Positions 1-6,557 of a DNA stretch of 7,389 bases are shown here, piece by piece. The stretch is from an uncultured Erysipelotrichaceae bacterium. Lineage in GTDB: Bacteria > Bacillota_I > Bacilli_A > Erysipelotrichales > Erysipelotrichaceae. Position 1 is the first letter of the stretch. Every line of letters starts with the position of its first letter. The stretch covers positions 1 through 7,389 of the forward strand of contig CALNCD010000205.1 of NCBI GenBank assembly GCA_937874965.1, written 5' to 3'. The translations under genes and the position numbers were made by a program. Under the pieces are notes generated by a model that saw only the letters and a list, made by a program, of their open reading frames with translations, was not told the origin of the DNA and searched no databases.

Positions 1-1306
1 TGGTTGGATAAATCATATTCGCAAAGCCATCACCGAACGCATAAGCCAGAACAGCCGTCTGACGCGTAATGCCGACCAGGTCAACCAGGGAAAGAATCAA
101 CGGCATGATCAAGAACGCTTTGGCACTGCTGCTCGGTATGAAAATCTCAAGAATCAGTATAAAAGCAAAGATAATCAGAAGAGCTGAAAACGGATGATGG
201 GAAGCAATCAGGAGGTACAGACTATTCAGTATTGTATCCATGATCTGTCCGGAAGCCATAATCTGCTTAACACTCAATGCCAAGAGAATTAAGAGGGCTG
301 CAGGCAGGATATCCAGAATCCCTTTCAGAAAATCCTGAATCAAAGATCCTTGTGTATTCATGGAGACACGGCCGGCAAGCAATGAGCCGATCATCAGAAA
401 AACCGCCATCACAATCATGGTGTAATCTGAAAGAGAACGAATAAAGAAAGCAAGAATCACATAGATTACAACCAGTCCCATTGCTGCTGAGAAAACAAGC
501 GTCGCTTTTTTCAAGGCTTGATTATGGATAAGCGTTTCAACATCCAAGGTCTGCAAGGATTCTTTTTTTCGGCGGTCCTCCTGATACGTCAATGATTGAT
601 CCGGGCGGGCTTCAATACGGCGGCAATACCGTTCCAGGAAAAAGAGATAAAGAAAGTAGACAACGGCAAAGAAGATGATTCTCAGGAGAACGCCTGAAAA
701 CAAGGGCAGACCGGCAATGTCTTGGGCAATTCCGATGGTAAACGGATTAAATGTCCCGCTGGCAAACCCTAATCCAACCGCCAGAACACTGATGCCAAGT
801 CCGACCAATGTATCAAATCCAAGACTCAATGCAACCAGTATGGCTATCGGGACTAAGGTCAATGTTTCTTCAAACATGCCCAGCACTGAGCCAAGCGCCA
901 TGCTGAAGAAAACAATGACCCGAATCAACCGGTACTTGGAAGTCTGATAGCGTTGGACTGCGACAGCAACAATGTAATTGAGAACACCGCTTCTGTCCAG
1001 AACGAGAAATGATCCACCGATAATTGCTATTACGCCGATGATCACAATCGCCGTCAGGGCATCTTCACTGGCAAAGACTTCGAAAGGGGCCGTGAAAAAA
1101 TGCCAGAGCGGTAAACGTGATGCATTCGCAAGAAGATGATAAGTCCCTTCCACAACACGGGATTGTCCATCGACAATAACCCGGTCGAAACTGCCTTGAG
1201 GAATAATTTGCGTTAAGATCATGGCTGCAACCATAATCAATACTAAGACAGCAATGGTATTCATAAATGATTTCTTGCTGATGGATAATCCTGATTCTTT
1301 TTTCAT
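1..1306 (-). CDS. yfcC: YfcC family (DcuC superfamily) inner-membrane transporter, C-terminus cut by window edge
   Basis: This reads as one open frame of about 435 codons from the ATG at 1306 to the window edge, with no stop; the last visible residues are N-M-I-Y-P-T. It is a polytopic membrane protein with about a dozen hydrophobic segments. The first is at residues 14-36 and ends in the IIPQGSFDR stretch typical of the family. A hydrophilic loop at about 227-268 separates two halves. Near the C-terminus, IPSSSAKAFLIMPL and AYAFGDGFANMIYPT match the signature of YfcC proteins (PF03606, related to C4-dicarboxylate carriers and to arginine/ornithine antiporter-like proteins). Family members usually have 470-510 residues, so about 40-70 residues lie outside the window. 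AAGGAGA (1312-1318), five bases upstream, supports the start. The substrate is not known for most members and cannot be read here; a carboxylate, amino acid or peptide is an inference. The gene is divergent from tmcAL. Confidence 0.88.
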   Translation of the reverse strand, partial: MKKESGLSISKKSFMNTIAVLVLIMVAAMILTQIIPQGSFDRVIVDGQSRVVEGTYHLLANASRLPLWHFFTAPFEVFASEDALTAIVIIGVIAIIGGSFLVLDRSGVLNYIVAVAVQRYQTSKYRLIRVIVFFSMALGSVLGMFEETLTLVPIAILVALSLGFDTLVGLGISVLAVGLGFASGTFNPFTIGIAQDIAGLPLFSGVLLRIIFFAVVYFLYLFFLERYCRRIEARPDQSLTYQEDRRKKESLQTLDVETLIHNQALKKATLVFSAAMGLVVIYVILAFFIRSLSDYTMIVMAVFLMIGSLLAGRVSMNTQGSLIQDFLKGILDILPAALLILLALSVKQIMASGQIMDTILNSLYLLIASHHPFSALLIIFAFILILEIFIPSSSAKAFLIMPLILSLVDLVGITRQTAVLAYAFGDGFANMIYPT

Positions 1307-1311
1307 GAAAA

Positions 1312-1353
1312 TCTCCTTGAGTATTATCATAGCTTGTTCTACGTAAATAGCAA
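1312..1353 (-). promoter_or_regulatory. Candidate sigma-A promoter and RBS for the YfcC-family gene
   Basis: On the minus strand a TTGCTA -35-like hexamer (1348-1353) is separated by 16 bases from TATGAT (1326-1331). It is followed by the strong Shine-Dalgarno AAGGAGA (1312-1318), which sits 5 bases before the ATG. The match is fair rather than perfect. An alternative GATAAT -10 shifted by three bases would need a 19-base spacer. The assignment is inferred from consensus only. Confidence 0.5.
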
Positions 1354-1360
1354 GTCTCTC

Positions 1361-1390
1361 TTTACATCTTTAGGAGATGTTTCATATAAT
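1361..1390 (+). promoter_or_regulatory. Sigma-A-type promoter of tmcAL
   Basis: TTTACA (1361-1366), an 18-base spacer and a perfect TATAAT (1385-1390) form a strong housekeeping-type promoter pointing into tmcAL. Transcription would be expected to begin near A1397. That leaves a leader of only about 12 bases, consisting of little more than the Shine-Dalgarno GCGAGG (1398-1403) before the ATG at 1409. The promoter position also argues against the in-frame upstream TTG at 1334 as the start, because that codon would lie upstream of the transcript. Confidence 0.75.
1364..1380. repeat. Inverted repeat inside the tmcAL promoter (possible operator)
   Basis: ACATCT (1364-1369) and AGATGT (1375-1380) are exact inverted 6-base arms around a 5-base centre (TTAGG). 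They cover the end of the -35 element and much of the spacer of the tmcAL promoter. They also lie just upstream of the candidate -35 of the divergent transporter gene. A dimeric repressor could bind here, but arms this short arise by chance fairly often, so the regulatory role is only inferred. Confidence 0.3.
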
Positions 1391-1408
1391 ACCCTTAGCG
1401 AGGTACTT

Positions 1409-2506
1409 ATGAAAAGCACTGGCATCATCACCGAATACAACCCCTTCCATAACGGACACATTTATCATATCCAGCAAGCACGTGAACTAACTCATTGCGA
1501 TGTGCTGATCGCGGTAATGTCGCCGAATTTCGTTCAACGAGGCGAACCGGCCATTCTTTCCAAATGGGAACGAACAGCTGCCGCACTTCACCACGGCGTA
1601 GATCTGGTGATTGAATTACCCACGGTATTCGCTACACAAAGTGCCCAGCAATTTGCGGATGCCGGCATTTCATTACTCAATCATATGGGAATAAATTCCC
1701 TTGTCTTCGGTTCAGAAAGCAATGATATGGAAACGCTGCTGGATCTTGCCTCCTTGCCGATCAATATCAACAGTTTTAAAGAACTCATGAAACAAGGCAA
1801 CAGCTACCCAAAAGCCCTCTCTCTGCTCTCCAAGGAAGCCTATCCTAACGATATTCTAGCCATAGCCTACCTTAAAAGCCTGCAGAAGTATCCCATAACT
1901 CCCTTCAGCATCCAGCGAACCAATGGCTATAACTCGCTCGAGATGACCTCCTCGATAAGCAGCGCCAGCGCCATCCGCCAAGCCCTGTTCCATCATGAAG
2001 ACACTGCACATACGACGCCGCTGACCCTACAAGGATTCTTTCCGCAGCTGGATGATTATTATCCCATGATCCGGCAAGTACTCATGACCCACAGCGCTTC
2101 CCAGCTGCAGACCTTGCTTTTAATGGATGAGGGGATTGAGAACCTGCTGATTAAGAACGCATTTCACTATCCATCATTTTCAGGCTTTTTAAACGCATCG
2201 ATTTCCAGACGCTACTCGAAAAGCCGGATTCAGCGAATCCTCGTTCATCTTCTCTTGAACCACCCTAAAACTCTGAATACCATTGCCGTCAGAGCTCCCA
2301 GGGTCCTTGGCTTCAACGAGATCGGCCAACAGTATCTGAAACACCTAAGTGACCAGGAAATTCCCTATGTCACAACATTCAAGCATTATCAAAATGATTT
2401 GCGTCAGCTTGAGTACCAAGCGACAGCCCTTTACAGCCTGGTCTTCCCCGAAGAACAACAAAAAAGACTGCTTCATGATGAAGTCAGTCAATTGATTCGG
2501 ATTTAA
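1409..2506 (+). CDS. tmcAL: tRNA(Met) cytidine acetate ligase (TmcAL/YlbM)
   Basis: The 365-residue protein matches the TmcAL (formerly YlbM) family. These cytoplasmic enzymes use ATP and acetate to form acetyl-adenylate and then N4-acetylcytidine at wobble position 34 of elongator tRNA-Met. The N-terminus GIITEYNPFHNGH (residues 5-17) carries the HxGH-type nucleotidyltransferase motif H14-N-G-H17. Other family landmarks are MSPNFVQRGEPAI (37-49), FGSE (100-103), PNDILAIAYLK (146-156), SSISSASAIR (181-190, the second nucleotide-site region) and RVLGFNEIGQQYL (298-310). It is somewhat shorter than the Bacillus protein (about 415 residues) but complete at both ends. I chose the ATG at 1409 because it begins the conserved motif and has GCGAGG five bases upstream. 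The in-frame TTG at 1334 would add 25 non-conserved residues and lies before the predicted promoter. The gene is monocistronic, and its TAA abuts the stop of the convergent yebC-type gene. Confidence 0.93.
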   Translation: MKSTGIITEYNPFHNGHIYHIQQARELTHCDVLIAVMSPNFVQRGEPAILSKWERTAAALHHGVDLVIELPTVFATQSAQQFADAGISLLNHMGINSLVFGSESNDMETLLDLASLPININSFKELMKQGNSYPKALSLLSKEAYPNDILAIAYLKSLQKYPITPFSIQRTNGYNSLEMTSSISSASAIRQALFHHEDTAHTTPLTLQGFFPQLDDYYPMIRQVLMTHSASQLQTLLLMDEGIENLLIKNAFHYPSFSGFLNASISRRYSKSRIQRILVHLLLNHPKTLNTIAVRAPRVLGFNEIGQQYLKHLSDQEIPYVTTFKHYQNDLRQLEYQATALYSLVFPEEQQKRLLHDEVSQLIRI

Positions 2507-3226
2507 TTAAAGCTGGACATTATGGTAAACGTGCTGAACATCGTCCACATCATCCAACATCCGGGTAAGGCGCTCGAAGAGCTGCACATCATCATCAGTC
2601 TCAAGGGCAACGGTTTCCTGAGGCAGGAAAGTAACTTCCAAGCCATCATAATTCAATTCACCGAAAGTACTGTCCAGTGCCTCTTTAGCCTTATACAGAT
2701 CCGCAGGGTTCACCAAAACACTCAATTCGCCTTCGTTATTCTCTAGGTCGATTACATCGACGTCTGCTTCCAGCAGCGCTTCGAGAACCGCTTCCTCAGG
2801 CTGTCCAGAGAAAGAAAGCAAACCCACATTGTCATAGAAATGCAAAACGCTTCCGCTGACACCCATCTTTCCTTTTGACTTGGTGAAGCAATTACGCACT
2901 TCACTGACGGTACGGTTGACATTATCCGTCAAACAATCAACGATGAACGTTGATGCTCCAGGACCGAAACCTTCATAGCGATATTCGTTGTAATTCTCCG
3001 CATCGCCGCCTTTGGCTTTATCAACAGCCCGTTTGATAACATCGGCTGGCACTTGATTCGCTCGTGCTTTTTCAATTACCCGTTTTAATCCTGTATTCAT
3101 TTCCGGATCAGGTTCGCCTGCTTTGGCAGCCATATAGATTTCTTTCCCGAACCGTGAATACACTTTTGCTTTAGCGTTCGCCGTTTTCTCCATTGAGGCT
3201 TTACGGACTTCATACGCTCTTCCCAT
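2507..3226 (-). CDS. yebC: YebC/PmpR (TACO1) family protein, YeeN/YeeI-type subgroup
   Basis: The 239-residue protein spans the whole YebC/TACO1 family length. The N-terminus (MGRAYEVRKASMEKTANAKAKV) lacks the MAGHSKW opening of classical YebC and instead resembles the shorter YeeN/YeeI (YebC2) subgroup. Landmarks are FGKEIYMAAKAGEPDPEMN, the conserved YEGFGPGASTFIVDCLTDN and NRTVSEVR in the centre, and an acidic C-terminal DDVDDVQHVYHNV. Family members were long annotated as DNA-binding regulators. More recent work links the family to translation, including relief of ribosome stalling at proline-rich stretches, as TACO1 does in mitochondria. The sequence alone does not say which role applies here. 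The start at 3226 is chosen because it matches the conserved N-terminus and has AAAGGAAG (3233-3240) six bases upstream; an in-frame upstream codon at 3268 would add 14 residues and lie upstream of the promoter. The gene lies downstream of popT on the same strand with its own promoter. Confidence 0.92.
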   Translation of the reverse strand: MGRAYEVRKASMEKTANAKAKVYSRFGKEIYMAAKAGEPDPEMNTGLKRVIEKARANQVPADVIKRAVDKAKGGDAENYNEYRYEGFGPGASTFIVDCLTDNVNRTVSEVRNCFTKSKGKMGVSGSVLHFYDNVGLLSFSGQPEEAVLEALLEADVDVIDLENNEGELSVLVNPADLYKAKEALDSTFGELNYDGLEVTFLPQETVALETDDDVQLFERLTRMLDDVDDVQHVYHNVQL

Positions 3227-3251
3227 ACTCCACTTCCTTTCACACTGAATT

Positions 3252-3279
3252 ATTATACAACACACCATCCAAAAATCAA
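3252..3279 (-). promoter_or_regulatory. Sigma-A-type promoter of the yebC-type gene
   Basis: On the minus strand TTGATT (3274-3279), a 16-base spacer and a perfect TATAAT (3252-3257) lie between the popT stop (3288) and the yebC start (3226). Transcription would begin near 3245, giving a leader of about 19 bases that carries the AAAGGAAG ribosome binding site. The promoter lets yebC be expressed independently of popT and pheST, although read-through from popT is also possible because no terminator is visible between them. Confidence 0.65.
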
Positions 3280-3287
3280 AGAACCAC

Positions 3288-4103
3288 TTACTTTGCGACG
3301 CTCTTTCGTAGAAGGAAAACCAAACCGTAACCGATAGCCAGCAAAATAAGACCGCCAGTAAATTCGATGAGATTAAAAGCAGGGAAATCCTTCAGCAGCT
3401 GCACCAAGGAACCCGCAACAAAGCCGAGAATCACCAGATAAGAAGCCTGTTCATGATCACGAAGCTGCTTTTCCAACACACCGGTCAGCAGGACAGTTCC
3501 AAGAATTATTCCGAGAATGAGCGGCAACAAAAAGCCGATATCCAGCGATTTGATGGCATGCAATGTCCGATCATAGATACCAAAGGTCAACAGCAAATAA
3601 GACGTGCTGATCCCAGGCAAGATCAAGGCAACAGCAACAGGTATCCCTGCAGCAACAAGAATAAGAATCCACTTCAGATCAATGGAACCGGTATAACCGC
3701 TGTAATTCGGTTGAAACAGTGAGATAATCACTGTGATCAAAACACCGATGACAAAGAAGGAACTCTGCTTGACAAAAGCGAAAGATCTTCCTGGCCGTAC
3801 GGAAACCTTGTTCACAATCTCCATCATGCTGGAAAGGATAACGCCGAGAAAGAAAAACATCGTCAATACACGGTAGTTCGTTAGGAAAAACGAAATAACA
3901 GGCGAAAACAAGGCGATTCCAACGATTGTGCCGCTGCCGATCATGACCATTTTTTTAAGTTTATAGGCTCTGCCATGCAACAACTCATTCACTGAATGAA
4001 TTGCCTCATCAAATACATCCAGAACGATCATCATCGTTCCCCCGCTCAGGCCAGGGATCAAGAAGGATAAACCTATTAATATGCCTTTCAGAAATGCTAT
4101 CAC
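3288..4103 (-). CDS. popT: DUF368 family membrane protein, PopT-type polyprenyl-phosphate transporter
   Basis: The 271-residue integral membrane protein belongs to DUF368. Members studied in Staphylococcus aureus and Vibrio cholerae (PopT) return undecaprenyl phosphate across the cytoplasmic membrane, recycling the lipid carrier of cell-wall synthesis; that function here is by family assignment. Two related signature motifs are visible: FLIPGLSGGTMMIVLDVFD (14-32) and ALILPGISTSYLLLTFGIYD (159-178), each with a P-G-x-S core. This is consistent with an internally duplicated fold. Other hydrophobic spans lie near 52-73, 77-96, 114-130, 143-160, 190-210, 221-236 and 248-265, and the protein ends in basic residues. 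I prefer the GTG at 4103, preceded by GGAGGG (4108-4113) four bases upstream. A TTG at 4124 would add seven residues and place that Shine-Dalgarno inside the gene. It lies 56 bases after pheT on the same strand, beyond the predicted pheST terminator. No convincing promoter is seen, so some read-through from pheST may supply it. Confidence 0.85.
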   Translation of the reverse strand: MIAFLKGILIGLSFLIPGLSGGTMMIVLDVFDEAIHSVNELLHGRAYKLKKMVMIGSGTIVGIALFSPVISFFLTNYRVLTMFFFLGVILSSMMEIVNKVSVRPGRSFAFVKQSSFFVIGVLITVIISLFQPNYSGYTGSIDLKWILILVAAGIPVAVALILPGISTSYLLLTFGIYDRTLHAIKSLDIGFLLPLILGIILGTVLLTGVLEKQLRDHEQASYLVILGFVAGSLVQLLKDFPAFNLIEFTGGLILLAIGYGLVFLLRKSVAK

Positions 4104-4133
4104 ACGACCCTCCACACTCTGCAACTATCATAT

Positions 4134-4162
4134 CATAAAAGAAGACCGAATATTCGGTCTTA
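4134..4162 (-). terminator. Intrinsic terminator of pheST, fused to the pheT stop codon
   Basis: A perfect 20-base palindrome (4142-4161), AAGACCGAAT followed by its complement ATTCGGTCTT, can form an 8-base-pair stem with an ATAT loop. On the minus strand it starts within the pheT TAA stop (4160-4162) and is followed by CTTTTAT, a short U-run. The geometry fits a rho-independent terminator for the phe operon. The T-tract is short, so termination may be partial. On the plus strand the flanking sequence is purine-rich, so it is not bidirectional. Confidence 0.7.
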
Positions 4163-6547
4163 ATCTCTAAATTCGACGTTGTTTTTTTCCTTCAAATCAC
4201 TCACAACCTTCACCATGGCTTGATTGATTTCCTCCTCATTCAACGTCTGACGCTCACTTTGGAAGGTCAGTTTCAACGTTAATGACTTTTTATTCAATCC
4301 CAATGCCGAGGACGTAAAGACATCACTGACCATGACATCCTTCAAGAACGGCTTGCCCGCCTGGTGAATGGTCTTCAATAACGCCGCAGATGGCGTTGAG
4401 CTGCCGACGATCGCTGCAATATCCCGCGTAACACTCGGGTAACGGACAATAGGCTTTGCCTGAATCTTGGCTTGCTTCAGAGCAAACAGCTTTGTTAATG
4501 AAATTTCCGCGTAAAGCACTTCTTTGAGCTTGTACCTTTTTGCTTGAGTCGGGTGAATCTGACCGAAATAGCCGATCAGCTGCCGATCAACAATGAGTTT
4601 TGCACTTCTTCCAGGATGATAAAGCTCAATGTTATCATCATTTGCTTCCACACTGATGCGGTTTTCATTATATCCCAGTTTCGAAAGCAAGCGAATCAGA
4701 ATTCCCTTAACCGTATAGAAATCTGAAGGAATCATAATCCCTTGCCAATTGGGGCTCATCAAGGCATTTGTCCCGATAACAGCCAGCCGGTTCTCATTGA
4801 CTTGTTCACCATAAACCACGCTTTGTTCAAAGTAATACCCTTCGGTATTTTTGTTTGCGCTGTTATATGCTAGCATTTCCAGTTCGCTTTGAACCAATTG
4901 ATTCCGGACATAGGCGCGCTCTTCGCTCAAAGGCGATAAGAGCTGGTACGGATTGACCAAGGCGTCCAACCCATTTGTTTTGTCTTTGGAAACCAAAGTA
5001 TAGGTCACAACCTGATTCAGGCCGAATCCAATCAAAGTTGATTCGATCAACCGGATGTTACGCTGCAGAGGGGTCAGCTGACCGATGGTCTGCGGCAAGA
5101 GCGGCAAAGTCGACTCGATGGTATCATACCCGACAATTCGAATGACCTCTTCGATAAGGTCTTCCCCGATCAGGATATCTTGGCGATATGAAGGAATCGT
5201 TGTAAAGAAGACTTCATGTTCTTCAAGACGAGGCTGGAAATCCAGACGTTTAAAGACATCATAGATTGTATCGACGCTGAGATTCGTCCCCAGAACCGCA
5301 TTGACCTTTGACGCAGTCACCATGACTTCCGTCGGTGAATAGTCAACTGGCTTCACACTGATCAGCGCTTCGAGATCTTTCGCATCCGCATACTCAACCA
5401 GCAATTCCACTGCTCTCTCCATGGCCAGCTGTCCTGCCAAAGGATCCATGGGCTTGCTGTAGCGTTGAGAACTCTCTGTCGATAATCCAAGCCGCTTTGC
5501 CGTTTTACGGATGGAAATCATCTCAAAGCCAGCCACCTCAATCACAAGGCTTGTAGTGGTTGAACGAATCATTGAATCGCCAAGTCCCATGATCCCTGCA
5601 ATACCGATCGGTTCATTGCCGCTTGTAATCACGATATCCTCTTCAAGCAAATGGTACGTTTCACCATCGAGGGCAACAACATCCTGATTCAAGCCATCCT
5701 TGACAGTTATTTCAGGTGTTGAAAATGAAGCAAAGTCATAGAAATGCATCGGCTGGCCAGTTTCCAGCATGACAAGGTTCGAAATATCCACCACGTTATT
5801 AATGGATTTAATCCCGCTGCTGTGTAACGCCTGGACAATCCAAGGGGCTGAAGGTTTGATTGTCACTGAACCGATGACCTTGGCAAGAAAATGAAGATTC
5901 TTCTCAGTGAATGAATGGACTGCAAATGAGGTGGATTGACCCTCGTTCATCAAATGCCTGGATGCAGGCAATGTGACATGACGATCAAAGATTGCACCGA
6001 CCTCTTTCGCAATCGCAAACATGGAGAGAAAATCAGAGCGGTTCGGTGTCTGTTTGATATCCAGAACAGTGTCATCAAGGCCCAAAACAGCCAACGGCTC
6101 TGATCCTGGTTCGGTCCACTCAGGCAGAACCTCAATGCCGGTCTTGCTCGCTTCAGAAACATACTTCTCATTCACTCCCAGTTCAAGCAGCGAACAGATC
6201 ATGCCATTGGACTGCTGACCTCGAATCGAACTGCTGCGGATCAGTCCGCCTGGCAACTGTGCACCATCCAAAGCGACGATAACATGCTGGCCGGCGCGGA
6301 CATTCGGAGCACCGCACACAATCTGCAATGTTTCAGAACCGACATCCACTTGGCAAACATGAAGATGATCGCTGTCCGGGTGATCAACGCACGCGACAAT
6401 AATACCTACGACACAATGCGGAGCTATCGCTACCGGATCAGTGGATTCAACCTCTAAACCCGCATTGGTGAGCCCTTCACCAAGGGCATGAGGCGTAATT
6501 CCCTCCAGATCCACAAGTCGGGTCAGCCATTGATAACTAACTTTCAT
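4160..6547 (-). CDS. pheT: Phenylalanine--tRNA ligase beta subunit
   Basis: This is the 795-residue beta subunit of the cytoplasmic alpha2-beta2 phenylalanyl-tRNA synthetase, which charges tRNA-Phe. The full bacterial domain order is present. The N-terminal B1 part is at 1-39. An OB-fold tRNA-binding domain lies at about 40-152 (VVGIIVACVDHPDSDHLHVCQV, broken here as VVGIIVACV then DHPDSDHLHVC). B3/B4 is at about 208-385 (INNVVDISN at 249, QPMHFYD at 265, IEVAGF at 336); this domain hydrolyses mischarged Tyr-tRNA-Phe. B5 lies at about 405-475 (IPSYRQDI, EDLIEEVIRIVGYD), and the inactive synthetase-like core at about 480-690. The C-terminal FDX-ACB domain is at about 699-795 (RYPSVTRDIAAIV), and it binds the anticodon. 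The length is normal and the frame unbroken. The ATG at 6547 is preceded by AGGAGGA (6551-6557), which overlaps the pheS stop, so the two genes are probably translationally coupled. Minor oddities are G-L-G-D instead of the usual G-G at 321-324 and RYSKPMDP at 362-369 where RFEKGxD-like sequence is common. Confidence 0.97.
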   Translation of the reverse strand: MKVSYQWLTRLVDLEGITPHALGEGLTNAGLEVESTDPVAIAPHCVVGIIVACVDHPDSDHLHVCQVDVGSETLQIVCGAPNVRAGQHVIVALDGAQLPGGLIRSSSIRGQQSNGMICSLLELGVNEKYVSEASKTGIEVLPEWTEPGSEPLAVLGLDDTVLDIKQTPNRSDFLSMFAIAKEVGAIFDRHVTLPASRHLMNEGQSTSFAVHSFTEKNLHFLAKVIGSVTIKPSAPWIVQALHSSGIKSINNVVDISNLVMLETGQPMHFYDFASFSTPEITVKDGLNQDVVALDGETYHLLEEDIVITSGNEPIGIAGIMGLGDSMIRSTTTSLVIEVAGFEMISIRKTAKRLGLSTESSQRYSKPMDPLAGQLAMERAVELLVEYADAKDLEALISVKPVDYSPTEVMVTASKVNAVLGTNLSVDTIYDVFKRLDFQPRLEEHEVFFTTIPSYRQDILIGEDLIEEVIRIVGYDTIESTLPLLPQTIGQLTPLQRNIRLIESTLIGFGLNQVVTYTLVSKDKTNGLDALVNPYQLLSPLSEERAYVRNQLVQSELEMLAYNSANKNTEGYYFEQSVVYGEQVNENRLAVIGTNALMSPNWQGIMIPSDFYTVKGILIRLLSKLGYNENRISVEANDDNIELYHPGRSAKLIVDRQLIGYFGQIHPTQAKRYKLKEVLYAEISLTKLFALKQAKIQAKPIVRYPSVTRDIAAIVGSSTPSAALLKTIHQAGKPFLKDVMVSDVFTSSALGLNKKSLTLKLTFQSERQTLNEEEINQAMVKVVSDLKEKNNVEFRD

Positions 6548-6550
6548 ACG

Positions 6551-6557
6551 TCCTCCT
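6551..6557 (-). promoter_or_regulatory. Shine-Dalgarno of pheT overlapping the pheS stop codon
   Basis: On the minus strand the pheS TAG (6556-6558) supplies the first two bases of AGGAGGA (6551-6557), three bases before the pheT ATG. A ribosome terminating on pheS covers this site, so the two subunits are probably made in coupled, near-equal amounts, as the alpha2-beta2 enzyme needs. The frameshift upstream in pheS would stop ribosomes early (at 6998) and so should weaken this coupling if it is real. Confidence 0.7.

Noticed and set aside
675..947. Plus-strand open frame of 90 codons inside the YfcC-family gene
   Set aside because: It is antisense to a well-conserved membrane protein, has no ribosome binding site or recognisable family, and has the composition of a reverse shadow.
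1334..1408. Longer tmcAL reading from an in-frame TTG at 1334
   Set aside because: The extra 25 residues are not part of the family, there is no Shine-Dalgarno, and the segment contains the -35 and -10 elements of the gene's own promoter.
2471..2483. CTTCAT-G-ATGAAG palindrome at the end of tmcAL as a terminator
   Set aside because: It is A/T-rich with a one-base centre, lies inside coding sequence and has no following T-run.
2522..2746. Plus-strand open frame antisense to the yebC-type gene
   Set aside because: It is fully covered by the conserved yebC coding sequence and has no features of its own.
3227..3287. Possible terminator between popT and the yebC-type gene
   Set aside because: No stem followed by a T-run is visible here; the sequence is accounted for by the yebC promoter and ribosome binding site.
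4127..4137. TATGATATGAT on the minus strand upstream of popT as a promoter
   Set aside because: Two overlapping -10-like hexamers are present, but no acceptable -35 lies 16-18 bases upstream; that region is the pheT terminator hairpin.
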